From Aedes albopictus (taxonomy: Eukaryota > Arthropoda > Insecta > Diptera > Culicidae): a stretch of DNA of 64,000 nt. Positions 34,801-46,079 of the stretch are shown piece by piece. The notes beneath the pieces are model-generated. The model worked only from the letters and a program-made list of their open reading frames with translations. It was not told where the DNA came from and ran no database searches. A program made the position numbers and the translations under genes. The stretch spans positions 25,204,800 through 25,268,799 of the forward strand of contig NC_085138.1 of NCBI RefSeq assembly GCF_035046485.1. Reading direction: 5' to 3'. Each line of letters opens with the position of its first letter. Within the stretch, counting starts at the first letter, position 1.

Positions 34801-34860
34801 TGCCGTTGGTCTCGGTTCGTATTATTCTGTTGCTGATTTTCCGTTACAATGGTTTTTTAC
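31825..34860 (-). pseudogene. non-LTR retrotransposon ORF2, endonuclease plus reverse transcriptase, broken
   Basis: Minus-strand retroelement of the type whose endonuclease is often labelled craniofacial-development-protein-2-like; clade not assigned. The apurinic-type endonuclease begins near 34790 (LGTWNCRSLN) and shows GDLNAQVG, IDHVLIDGRHF and the terminal SDH box, in frame to 33891. A frameshift between about 33961 and 33891 moves to the next frame, which carries the connector and the first RT motif (NKAAGKDGI). A stop at 33263 interrupts it. RT continues at 33259-32972 (FRAITILNAAYK, YQAGLIDGRS) to a second stop (TAG, 32972), then 32878-31853 has LRQGDGLSCLLFNIALEG, the FADD active site, YLGSLLT and a C-terminal RIRWAGHVARMPD region. 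The 3' end is about 31825, with AAATAAATGTATGTATG-type sequence. One frameshift and two stops make it inactive. Confidence 0.9.
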
Positions 34861-35222
34861 GGCTGGCTCGTAGGGCCTGACACCAACCCTCTACTTTCCG
34901 GAGGACCATAGTGCACAGTTGAGCTTAGAGTCCTTCCCTGGCACTCGGACGTAAATCAGCCGCCCCTAACATGGGGATCAGACGCTGTTGTGAGCCGCTC
35001 CTCCTGGAGAACAGACGCTCAGGTCTGCCGAAGCAAACCCCCCCTTCCCTGTCAGCCTACGACCAAAGTTCCCACCGGGGTTGGTTACCCGATCTTCCCT
35101 AAGGTTGCTCATAGTTTCCGGCCGGTACCGCGTGGAGGTAGGGATAGGAGTTACTGGGCAGAGGCTAGTGGATCACAATGGGATCTGAATTGCGCAGCAT
35201 ACCCAGCCTTTACCGTGCCGGT
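34861..35222 (-). repeat. probable 5' untranslated part of the non-LTR element
   Basis: GC-rich, non-coding and contiguous with the element's endonuclease region; composition differs from the AT-rich sequence beyond 35250. Assignment to the element is inference from position. Confidence 0.4.
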
Positions 35223-35618
35223 GGTTTCTTCTGGGATACTTTTAGCAGATCTCAATGGATTTGCCTATGAAATCACTTGGAGTTCCTGGAGAGAATTCCT
35301 CAAGAAGCTTCTTCTGTAGTTCCTCTAGGTTATCTTGTACGGAAAGAATTTCTATCCTCTGGGCTTCCTTCAGCAGTTTCTTCTCGGATTAAAAAAGATG
35401 TCTCTTTTTGAATTTCTTCTAGAGTTTCTTCGGGGATTTTTTTAAGAATTTCACCAGGAATCGGAATTCATTAAGAAAATCATACTGGTTTTAAATCAAA
35501 ATATCGTCTTGGAATTCGATCGAGAGTTGCTTTTGAGATCCATCAATCGGGGTCCTGCAGATGTTCTTTTTTGGTATTCGTGCGCAGCAGAAGTTCTTTC
35601 TGGAACTTTGATTTAGAA
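35223..35618. repeat. decayed 24-bp-type minisatellite remnants
   Basis: Scattered GGAGTTCCTGGAGA and CTTCTTCAGG-like words without regular period. Confidence 0.4.
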
Positions 35619-35620
35619 TA

Positions 35621-36954
35621 CAGGGGATGGCCAAAATGTTTGGGATAGGCAACTTTTTTTCTCCCACAAAAACAAATCAACATGCTGTAACTTTTCATAT
35701 AGTGCATCAAAAAATCTCAAATTTTGACTGTTTGTCAACCAATTACATGTGTATCATTGGTACAAATTTGGGCTCGATTAATTAATTTTTCGCGAAGTAA
35801 GAATCGTTTGGGTAAAACACTATTATTTAGACAACTAATTTTTGAATTGTCATATCTCGGAAACCAGTGAACCGAATCGAATGATTTTTTTAACGTTTAT
35901 CAACAATATATTGATACTCAATACGACGTAATAAAATGTAATATTTTCTCACGGTGAATTAAGTTATACCGGGTTGAAATTTTTACCCATATAGAGGAAA
36001 ATAAGTCAAATTTACAATACCACACAAAAATTACTAAATGTGTTCTTCCTTCAATCTAAATAGGCTCTAATATATCTGATTAGAGATAACTTGAGAACAT
36101 AAGTGGAACATCTTTGGATATCAATACTAAAATTTATTGATATTGATGTAAAAAAAATACTTTTTTTCGAGAATAATGCAAAAAGTGTCAATCAAGGTTG
36201 CAACCATTCATTTGCAAAAAATTACATTCATTTGCTATTATCTCAGTTCAGAAGCATGCTATCAAAAAATAATGTATGGATGAATTTAACCTTGTAGTTT
36301 TATCTGAAAGTTTGCCGAATAACATTGGGGTCGCACACGCATTCCAAAGTCGTGAGCGAGCTGTGAAGGCAACTTTCCACAGCGAGAATGAAATTTATAT
36401 TCACCGCGTGGAGAGTTGCCTTCACAGCTCACTCACGACTTTGGTATACGTTTGCGACCCCAATGTTATTCGGCAAACTTTCAGATATAACTACAAGGTT
36501 AAATTCATCCATACATTGTTTTTCGATAGCATGCTTCTGAACTGAGATAATAGCAAATGAATGTAAATCTTTGCAAATGAATGGTTGCAACCTTGGTGTC
36601 AATCCATGATAACTTTTTTTAACGTTTAAAAAGTACCTTTGTTTCAATAGTTTGTGAAGCATTTGTATATTGTTAGTGTACGTTCAAAATTTCATTCAAT
36701 TCGGTTCACTGGTTTCCGAGATATGACAGCTCAAAAATGAGTTGTCTAAAAAATAGTATTTTACCCGAACGGTTCTAACTTTGCGAAACATTAATCAATC
36801 GAGCCCAAATTTGTACCAATGATGCACATATAATAGGTTGACAAACAGTCAAAATTTGAGATTTTTTGATGCGCTCTATGAAAAGTTATAGCATGTTGAA
36901 CTTTTTTATGAGAGAAAAAAAGTTGCCTATCCCAAACATTTTGGCCATCCCCTG
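35621..36954. mobile_element. TA-flanked foldback element with a MITE nested inside
   Basis: Terminal inverted repeats CAGGGGATGGCCAAAATGTT (left) and AACATTTTGGCCATCCCCTG (right), TA at 35619-35620 and 36955-36956. The arms extend hundreds of bases (for example CAAATTTGGGCTCGATTAAT and its near-complement). Removing the 403-bp MITE and its 8-bp duplication leaves about 923 bp. A half copy lies at 50035-50466. Confidence 0.85.
36193..36595. mobile_element. 403-bp hAT-type foldback MITE, copy 2
   Basis: Same length and palindromic design as 13882-14284. The exact 8-bp duplication GTGTCAAT is at 36185-36192 and 36596-36603. Inserted into the foldback 35621-36954, which dates it as the younger of the two. 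Confidence 0.92.
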
Positions 36955-36956
36955 TA

Positions 36957-37300
36957 CTTCTAAAAAATTTGCTAGATTCTATCTTATTCGTCCTTGGAAT
37001 TTCTCCAGGGTGTCTTGCTGCGTTTTCTCCAGAGGAGTTTTCTTCTGAGTATCCTCCAGGAGTTAATTCTAGGAGTCCTTCACGGAGTTGTTTCTGGAAG
37101 TCCTGCAGCGCTTGTTTTTGGTAATCCTCCTGGAGTTCCCTCTACAAATCATCCACAGGTTCCCTTCTTGAAAATCCTCAAGGAGTTCCTTGTGGGAACC
37201 CTGCAGAATTGTTGGGATTCCTTAAGAAGTTTGTTTAGTAGTTTAGGAGTTCCTGAAAGAATCACTAGATATTCCTGGATCTCAGACTGAACTACATCAG
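36957..37300. repeat. decayed 24-bp-type minisatellite
   Basis: Irregular TCCTCCAGGAGTT-like units; no reading frame of interest. Confidence 0.5.
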
Positions 37301-37396
37301 AAGAGCAGATCGGCAATCTTCCGGCACTACTGATATTTGCAGTATTTGCAAATTGAGGAAGCAACAAGTTCCACCCAAACAACAGCATTCTTTGGA

Positions 37397-37810
37397 CCCG
37401 AGCAGGAGAAAATAGCTGAAGAATAACTAACTATAGTTATAAGGTATGGAAAACCGTATACTTACAACCTGAATGAGGTATGCAGTAGCCCTGCATAAGA
37501 GGTAAAATACCTAAAATAATAACTGGTGTGTATTCTGTGCATAACGCGTGAATAATGACATCAGGTATGGCAATACCTAAATAATAATTGGCGGTTTTTC
37601 CATACAAATAGCGATTTTTCCATAATTCAATAATACCTCAAGCAGTCCTCAACACCAAACCAATAACTTGTTGAGGTATTTTATCAATACCTAAAAAATA
37701 CCGAAGTAAGTTATTTTCAATACCTGGATAACCGACCAATACCTTGTTTTGGTATGATACCTGACTTTGGTATGCCCCAGTTATGTGGCAGTTATTCATT
37801 CCTGCTCGGG
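37397..37810. mobile_element. MITE with CCCGAGCAGGA termini
   Basis: Left CCCGAGCAGGAGAAAATAGC, right GTTATTCATTCCTGCTCGGG. The interior is rich in AATACCT/AGGTATT words. No clear target duplication seen. Confidence 0.7.
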
Positions 37811-39359
37811 GATGCTTGTGCGATTCTTGCAATATGAAAGTTGTAATCTCGGATTGGTCAATCAAGTCCATTCAACTTTCTTAAATATCAAGAGCATAGT
37901 TTTAAGTAAACATTTTTGATCGGGTCCCCGCTCAGCCGTCAATCAGTCAGTCACTAGGGAAATTATTCCGTTATAAGGAGTGCTCGGCAGCACACATAGT
38001 TTCAACGATTCATTCCCACGGAGTCATGTCGGCGCTCATCAGCTACCTATGTCGGTCGTGTATTGTTGATTTGCTCTGCCTTTGCCTATCGTTGTCGCAC
38101 TGACTTGCCTGCGCCAATCCGCTTTCGGAATAACAAATATGCATCCATTAGCCAATATATTAGAACTATTTTGCACCGTCCGCTCTCAATAATGGTGTGG
38201 CCAACTCACTCGTGTGAATTGCGCAAATCCGCACTGACCGGACCACCGACCGATCGGTGGTGGTGGTGGAGAGTTCATCAACAGCAGCTCCTTTCCAATT
38301 CTCACTTGGAACTGGAAATGGTGTGATGTAATTGTCACCATTTTTGAGAGTATATTTTTTTTGTTTGTTCTTGCGTAAATTTGCGTTTTATTTTGTGGTT
38401 CAAGGTGTGCGCCGTAAACCGATTATAGAACCACGTTTGTCACGTGTTAAACATTGTCTCCGTCCGAATGGAATCTACGCATTTGGGCATAAATCACTCT
38501 CTGGTTTTGTCATTCATATTTACCCGGGCATTCATCGCCCGTGCCGTCAGTCAGCCGCCGCACAGTGGTTCGCTACAACTGTAGAACAAATGTCAGTCAG
38601 AACTTCTGACTCAAAACTATTAAACATGAGAAAATTACTAAATCTATTGGAAACAAACAAATACTGATGTCTTAACGTTCACAATCGCACAACTGCATAG
38701 TTGACGAGCGTTTGCTACAATAGTGTAAAAACGATGTTTACTAAAAAGGGAAATAACTGGAATAGTATTTCTTTGAGCAACTTTCCTACTAACTAAAATT
38801 CAATGCAGACACTTTTTAGTTTTTGAAATGTTAAGGAACTGGCACAAACAGTACAGATACGTGAAACGTATGTGCATTTTTAGGATTTTGACCAGCCTCG
38901 AACCCACAGTGCACCGCCATCGCAACCGGAAAAATGGCCTGTTTTGCGGTGTTCTGGTTCTGAACAATAATGGTGTTTGTCGGTGATGCCATGAGGAAAT
39001 GCCCAGAACTACTGCCTGCGGCAACAAAGAGGCTATCTCTAACATGAGAGGGGTGAGTTTACTCACTCCCGCAGAGTGCTTTGTACGGCGTGCGTACGCG
39101 ATGCGCAAACGATATGACGCTTCAAGGGCATTCTTTTATTCCTATTCCGTGTCTTCCAATCACGCCTACGCAAATTTACACATCTCTGATGAAAAGTTTA
39201 GGGTCACTGCTAATTGTTTTATTACACAACTTGTTGGTCGATTTTTACTAGTGGAAAACAGTTGAAAGGACATAAAGCATCTCACAATGTCTTCTTGTTT
39301 TTATTTAGAGTAACATTCCAATTGTGACAGAGCTTTCTTTCATAAAATTGACGATTTTC
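37811..39359. other. intergenic, probably low-copy sequence; no gene recognised
   Basis: Mixed GC content with words unlike the surrounding repeats (for example 37980-38330 and 38400-38640). It could contain regulatory sequence or UTR. The ORFs here are short and carry no family motif. Confidence 0.35.
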
Positions 39360-39513
39360 GTATTCGTTTATTATGTGGAAGGTATAAAAATACTGTATGT
39401 CCAAGAAAATCAGGAAATTTTTATTTCGAAAATATTCTGGACCGACCGGGAATCGAACTCTTACATCCTCAGCATGAATACCCGTGCGTTTACCGCTTGG
39501 GCTATTTGGGTCT
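39360..39513 (-). repeat. tRNA-derived SINE head
   Basis: The minus strand has TAGCCCAAGCGG (A box) and GAGTTCGATTCCCGG (B box), then GTCGGTCCAGAATATTTTCG, paralleling the SINE at 53558. The 3' part fades out near 39360. It ends just before the TTAA foldback. Confidence 0.7.
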
Positions 39514-40917
39514 TACAATGATTTATTCTTTAACCCTTCCGTTACCAACCCCCCCTAACGAGAGTGCGAAAAAAAACTTTTTACGTTATAACTTTTTTGT
39601 TTTTTAATATTTTTCGACCAAATTTTGACACATTAAGCGGATATCCTTTTAATTTAAGGATTTCCTAGGGGTTGTCGGAATGGCCACCTGGTTCCGGAGT
39701 TATTCCGGAATCAAAATGGGTCATTCGATTTGGCCATTTTGGAAAAAGTAAATTTTCGATAGGACAACCGTTCAGTTTTTAGACCTAAGTGCACTAGAAT
39801 GATAGAAAAATTTGTCTAGAAGTCCATTCCGGACACTACGTGCCTTGGAACCCGTTTTACGGATGTTCCGGGGAACCGGTTCCGGGGTCAATTATTGACT
39901 ATGATTCAATACCATCATGCGACACCTCAAACTTCGTGGTTTTTCAAGATGCATCATTCTGTGCTGTTTTGGCGTTGTCTGAAATACTGTTGGCCATTTT
40001 GGAACCGGTATTCGGATTTCCCGGGAATCGGTTCCGGTGGTTCCGGGGTCCAATTTTCGAAAATAAACAAACACCATCATGCGACATATCAAACTTCATG
40101 ATTTTGAAAAATATGGCTTTTTATCATAATGATTGGCCACTTAGGATACATTTGGCCATTATGGAATCGGTATACAGATTTTCCGGAATCCAGTTCCAGG
40201 GTCAAGTTTTGAAAATGGTTCAATACTGTCATGCGGCATCTCAAACTTCGTGATTTTCAAAATACATCATTCTGGGCTATTATTGCGTTATCTGAAATAC
40301 TGTTGGCCATTTTAGAACCGGTATTCGGATTTCCCGAGAATCTGTTCTGGCGGTTCCGGGGTCAACTTTTCAAAGATAAACAAACGCAATCATGCGACCA
40401 CGAGCGAAACCATTGATTGCTATCCGTATATTCATGCTTTGAACCAGAAACTGCCACTGTTGAGTATTCAATCTGAGAATGCATGCTGGAATACCTTCCG
40501 GAAATTCCTTATGGAATTCCGCAACCTCTCCAAAAAATTCCCTTCGGAATTCATGCAGGAGATTCCTCCTGAAGGATGTTCTTCCAGTTTATTCAATCCA
40601 GCGAGGATACCAAAAACTCATTCCGAGGATTCCTCTAAGAGTTTCCTCCGAAGATTGTCACAGGAATTCCTTTTAGGGATTCCTCCAGGAGTTTCTTATG
40701 GAGATATGATTCCGGGGATTCCTCCAAGAATTCCTTTTAGACATGTGAGGGTTCCTTCAGAAATAAATTACAGAGAATTTTCCAAAAATTCGTTTTGGGT
40801 GATTCTGCGTTAAATTTTTCCGAACGCTCTTGCACAAGTTACCTCCGCAAACCCCGGAGGCCCGGAGGTTCATCCAGAAGTTTCTTCCGAAAATTCAAAC
40901 AGGTATCACCTAAAGAA

Positions 40918-41320
40918 AATTCCTCCGGAAATTCCTCCAGGAATTCCTCCGGAAGTTCCTCCAGGAATTCCTCCGGAAGTTCCTCCAGGAATTCCTCCGG
41001 AAGTTCCTCCAGGAATTCCTCCGGAAGTTCCTCCAGGAATTCCTCCGGAAGTTCCTCCAGGAATTCCTCCGGAAGTTCCTCCAGGAATTCCTCCGGAAGT
41101 TCCTCCAGGAATTCCTCCGGAAGTTCCTCCAGGAATTCCTCCGGAAGTTCCTCCAGGAATTCCTCCGGAAGTTCCTCCAGGAATTCCTCCGGAAGTTCCT
41201 CCAGGAATTCCTCCGGAAGTTCCTCCAGGAATTCCTCCGGAAGTTCCTCCAGGAATTCCTCCGGAAGTTCCTCCAGGAATTCCTCCGGAAGTTCCTCCAG
41301 GAATTCCTCTCGAAGTTCCT
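40918..41320. repeat. 24-bp minisatellite, about 16 units
   Basis: Nearly pure tandem array of GGAATTCCTCCGGAAGTTCCTCCA. Each unit is two similar 12-bp halves. Because 24 is a multiple of 3, several frames stay open (Ser/Arg/Asn/Gly repeats); these are not genes. The array lies only on the left side of the foldback loop. Confidence 0.95.
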
Positions 41321-41578
41321 CCAGGGGTTCCTCCCGGAAACTATTGGTGGAACTTGGTGGGGGAACACCCGGAGGGACTCCTACAAGTATCCCTTGAAGA
41401 ACTACTGGATGAGCTCTTGAGGCAATTCCAGGAGGAGCTCTCGCAAAAATTTCCGGGGAGAATTCCTGGAGGGGTTTTCGGAAGAATTTTCGAAGGGACT
41501 TCTGGAGGAAATGTTGGAGGAATTCCCGGAATATTTTTTGCAGGAACTTCCGGAGAAATTTCCGTAAGAATTCCTTAA

Positions 41579-41693
41579 CCTTCCAGGACGCGCGCCATCA
41601 AGCAACCGAAACTGCGCCGCGCTCGCGCTGTATACGAAAAGCGAGGTTTTTTGGTGGTGTTGTACTTTTTACAACAGCGCGCGCGCTGAAGGG
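41579..41693. mobile_element. 115-bp TTAA-flanked mini-element in the foldback loop
   Basis: Starts CCTTCCAGGACGCGCGC and ends GCGCGCGCTGAAGGG, inverted-like termini, with TTAA at 41575-41578 and 41694-41697. Much more GC-rich than its surroundings. Consistent with a second, nested piggyBac-type MITE. Confidence 0.7.
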
Positions 41694-43345
41694 TTAAGGA
41701 AAATTTAGAGGAATTTCCGGAGGAACTCCTGCAGGAACTTTCGGTCGGAGGAGTCCCTAGAGGAATTTCCTGGGAAAATTCCTGGAGGGACTCATTTCAA
41801 ATTTCACGAAGGAAGTCTCGGAGGAATTCTAATAAAAACTCATAATCTCATAAAAACTACAGGGGGAACTTCCTGGAAAAAAAAACTCTTGGAGAAACTT
41901 TCGGAGGAATTCACAGAGGAGCTCCTGAAGGAATTTTTGGTCGAATTTTGGAGATATTCTTTAGGTGATACCTGTTTGAATTTTCGGAAGAAACTTCTGG
42001 ATGAACCTCCGGGCCTCCGGGGTTTGCGGAGGTAACTTGTGCAAGAGCGTTCGGAAAAATTTAACGCGGAATCACCCAAAACGAATTTTTGGGAAATTCT
42101 CTGTAATTTATTTCTGAAGGAACCCTCACATGTCTAAAAGGAATTCTTGGAGGAATCCCCGGAATCATATCTCCATAAGAAACTCCTGGAGGAATCCCTA
42201 AAAGGAATTCCTGTGACAATCTTAGGAGGAAACTCTTAGAGGAATCCTCGGAATGAGTTTTTGGTATCCTCGCTGGATTGAATAAACTGGAAGAACATCC
42301 TTCAGGAGGAATCTCCTGCATGAATTCCGAAGGGAATTTTTTGGAGAGGTTGCGGAATTCCATAAGGAATTTCCGGAAGGTATTCCAGCATGCATTCTCA
42401 GATTGAATACCCAACAGTGGCAGTTTCTGGTTCAAAGCATGAATATACGGATAGCAATCAATGGTTTCGCTCGTGGTCGCATGATTGCGTTTGTTTATCT
42501 TTGAAAAGTTGACCCCGGAACCGCCAGAACAGATTCTCGGGAAATCCGAATACCGGTTCTAAAATGGCCAACAGTATTTCAGATAACGCAATAATAGCCC
42601 AGAATGATGTATTTTGAAAATCACGAAGTTTGAGATGCCGCATGACAGTATTGAACCATTTTCAAAACTTGACCCTGGAACTGGATTCCGGAAAATCTGT
42701 ATACCGATTCCATAATGGCCAAATGTATCCTAAGTGGCCAATCATTATGATAAAAAGCCATAATTTTCAAAATCATGAAGTTTGATATGTCGCATGATGG
42801 TGTTTGTTTATTTTCGAAAATTGGACCCCGGAACCACCGGAACCGATTCCCGGGAAATCCGAATACCGGTTCCAAAATGGCCAACAGTATTTCAGACAAC
42901 GCCAAAACAGCACAGAATGATGCATCTTGAAAAACCACGAAGTTTGAGGTGTCGCATGATGGTATTGAATCATAGTCAATAATTGACCCCGGAACCGGTT
43001 CCCCGGAACATCCGTAAAACGGGTTCCAAGGCACGTAGTGTCCGGAATGGACTTCTAGACAAATTTTTCTATCATTCTAGTGCACTTAGGTCTAAAAACT
43101 GAACGGTTGTCATATCGAAAATTTACTTTTTCCAAAATGGCCAAATCGAATGACCCATTTTGATTCCGGAATAACTCCGGAACCAGGTGGCCATTCCGAC
43201 AACCCCTAGGAAATCCTTAAATTAGAAGGATATCCGCTTATTGTGTCAAAATTTGGTCGAAAAATATTGAAAAACAAAAAAGTTATAACGTAAAAAGTTT
43301 TTTTTTCGCACTCTCGTTAGGGGGGGTTGGTAACGGAAGGGTTAA

Positions 43346-44330
43346 CGATCTATCTTTCAACGCAAACCTAAACCCCAAACCTAAAGCCCTACCTTCAGAA
43401 GAAAAACCCAATCCAAACCGCACAACCCATCAAAGGCATTACTTCCGCTCAAATGACCTTATATAGGACAACCCTATGCGGAGGACCGACCAGGATCTTC
43501 CTCAATTTATCACGACGACGGCGACGACGATGGTGGTTTATTGTTCTACCCCGAGATCGACCGCAAAGCTGTGCCGCCCGCCGCCGTCCATGTTCTGAAC
43601 GATAGATGCGCGCGCACGACTCGATCGGAATGCAAAGTAGCACTCGTGTACCTATGTACCACCTAGTAGGTAGGTAGAGGCCCATTCTAGAAGACTACGC
43701 ACAAGATTCGGTGAATTAGTATTCCTGTCAGGGGGAGTAAGTTGCTGCTACTTGATACTTACTGGATAAGGATGGGGTGTTCTGTGGGATTTTTTTTTTC
43801 TGGCTTGTTAATGAAGCCTGCGTTCAAGCGTCTAAGCGTCCAAGCTGCCTGCCTGACAGAGTTCACGTAGTCCGAGCTTGTCGTCAGTCAGTCAACTTAT
43901 GGTACAATTGCGGGACCACGCGGGATATGAATTACGGGTGTGGTAACTGGGTGGAACTGCACCCACGTTAATATTAGAATATTAGCGTGATCAAGGAGCT
44001 GTAATGGTAGCGGCTCTGATTAGCCTAGAGAGTGTTGTCCTTGGACCTGCCACTTCACTCAGGCTATAGTTGCTACAAAACTTCAAAAGTACAATAACAA
44101 TTAAAATTCCGTAACAGACGGAATAAGAGTTACGCAAACATAATCATACGTTATGGAATTTCTCTAGATTTTGTTTTCCAGCAAGAGTACAATCATGGAT
44201 TATTGGAGAGCTCGTTCCATATAAATACATAATAATAACAAATAAAGTAATAATAACTACAATACATGATATATTCCTTGCGAAACAATATTGTTATGTT
44301 GTATAACGCATAAATCATTAAGGGGGTTCG
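43346..44330. other. intergenic, probably low-copy sequence; no gene recognised
   Basis: Includes a GC-rich block (43495-43680) and AT-rich AATAATAAC sequence at 44225-44265. No supported exon. Confidence 0.35.
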
Positions 44331-44379
44331 TTAAGAATGCTGTTTGCATGTTTTCAGTAGCCGGCGTTTCCGGATTCAT

Positions 44380-44795
44380 CTATGCTACGCAAACGGCTAA
44401 GCATGCAGTCTTTACGAAATCAAACGATACTATATGATCCTTCACACTATTGGTGACGAGAAATTAGATATTAGCTACGAGAATCACTAATTGATCACGT
44501 AACGCCCAAACCGATATTTGTATTTGGCCAAGATTAATGATTGTACAAAATAATTAACCAGACCCCAACAGTTCTATGCAGAAAATTTGATGAAAAACGA
44601 GCGATTGTTAGTTAGATTCATGATTTAAAAGTACATCAAACTATACACTAAACCTTTCACAACCCCTAAGGAAGACCAAAAAAGTGGTCGAAACGTTGAG
44701 TACAATAAAAATAAAGAGTACAATCAAACAGTATCGTTTGATTTCCTCGAGACTGCTTAGCCATTTTCGTAGCATAGCTATCCCATTCAGTCGAA
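44380..44795. repeat. inverted repeat pair, possibly Penelope-like terminal sequence
   Basis: ATGCTACGCAAACGGCTAAG...ATCAAACGATACT (44386-44435) is inverted at 44738-44785 (AGTATCGTTTGATTTCC...GCTTAGCCATTTTCGTAGCAT). Between them, GGTCGAAACGTTGAGTACAA resembles the phrase at 8090. Penelope-like elements have such flanking repeats. Tentative. Confidence 0.35.
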
Positions 44796-44919
44796 CCCTC
44801 TCAATCCATTTTGATTAATCGTATTTAGATCGTATCTAGATGAATTGGTGAGCTCGTTCCATGCTGTTCATGCTATAATTGTTTCCTTTTGTACAGTTTA
44901 TATAAGTTCGAATCAATCC

Positions 44920-45710
44920 ACGGGAGAAATTTCTGGAAGTATCTCTAGAAGGAAAACCGAGAAGAATCAATAAAGGAATTCCCGGTAGAAGTCCTGTAAG
45001 GAATCCCCGAAGGAAACTCTGAAGATATTCCGGAAAAAATTTTTCAAAGAATCCCGGGAGAAAATAATGAAGGAATACTTGAAAAAAAAAATCAAATCTA
45101 ATGGGAATTCATGATAGTAGTACCAATAAGAATCTCGGAAATAATCCTACAAGAAACCCTGAAGAAATTCTGGAATGAATCCCCAACGGATACTCTGAAA
45201 AACTCTAAAAGAATCCTGGGGGGAAGCCTGGGAGGAGTACCTGACGAAACACCTGAAGGTGTTCCGAGATAATTCCTTAACGTAATAAAAAAAAATACTG
45301 GAAGGAGTCACTGTACAAAATCTCTGAAATCCTGTTGGAAGAATACCCGTAGAAATCCCTTAAGGAAACTCGATAGATGTGTTTAAAGGAATCCTTAACG
45401 GAAATAATGGTATCCAGGGAGGATCCTGGGGTGGGGAGAGAATTCCAGGAGGCATACCGGGAGGAATCAACGAAGAAATCTCTAAAGGAATCTCGGCGGT
45501 AATCTCTGATGAAAACCCAGGAAATGTTTCTAACGAAACCCCGGGAATAGTTCAATGAAGGAATTCCGAAAGGAAACCCCGAATACATCTCGGCAAGAGA
45601 ACTTGGGGGAATCAAAGGAAGAAATCCTTAAATGAGTTCCTGTTGGGTATACTTGAAGGAGTCTCTGAGAGAACCCTAGAAGGAATCCAAAGAGATATTC
45701 CTAGAAGAAT
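44920..45710. repeat. degenerate 24-bp-type minisatellite
   Basis: Irregular units such as GAAGGAATCCCNGGAAGAAA; the complement of the TTCCTCC family, heavily decayed. Confidence 0.6.
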
Positions 45711-46079
45711 ACTGAAACTATTTGAAGGTTTTCATGCATATATCTGGGGAACGAAATGTTGTATGAAGATAAAATTTTGATTAATAATCTATCAAAATTT
45801 CACCTTGGCACAGCATTTCTTTTTTCAAAAATATCTTTGTGAAGGTTCAGAACCCAACTTCGGATAATCGAGTCTGACAAGTACTCCCATAGGCTCATAT
45901 ATTTATGTTTTATTTAGACTTTAATATGTTCAAGAACTTCTTGTAGTATAGATAATCGGATCTGAAAGCGTGTTTAATCCGTAATTATGATTAACATTAT
46001 TGGAAGGCCGGTCTGTTTGCGGATTTTCAAAAACTCCCTTGAAGAAAGGTAATCGATTCTACAAGCGTAATCAATCTGA

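Larger units (their letters stand above)
39534..43341. mobile_element. 3.8-kb TTAA-flanked foldback element (piggyBac-like ends)
   Basis: Arms 39534-40917 and 41957-43341 are inverted copies about 1384 bp long. Opposite-strand translations of the arms differ at only a handful of residues, so identity is about 99%. The ends are CCCTTCCGTTACCAACC and its complement, flanked exactly by TTAA (39530-39533, 43342-43345). TTAA plus CCC termini is the piggyBac signature. Each arm contains three to four ~160-bp repeats with CATCATGCGACA and GGAACCGGT blocks. The loop holds a minisatellite and a small TTAA element. No transposase ORF, so any movement would need one supplied elsewhere. Confidence 0.9.

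Noticed and set aside
31897..34836. Several plus-strand ORFs of 100-213 aa
   Set aside because: Antisense shadows of the GC-rich LINE coding region on the minus strand.
40918..41320. CRISPR-like regular repeats
   Set aside because: Head-to-tail units without spacers, in an insect genome.
40795..41397. ORFs with Ser-Arg-Asn-Ser-Gly repeats, candidate low-complexity protein
   Set aside because: Same artefact, from the 24-bp array in the foldback loop.
39840..43034. Matching ORFs (for example 137 and 124 aa) on opposite strands, seemingly duplicated genes
   Set aside because: They are the two arms of the foldback; the sequence is internally repetitive and has no protein-like features.
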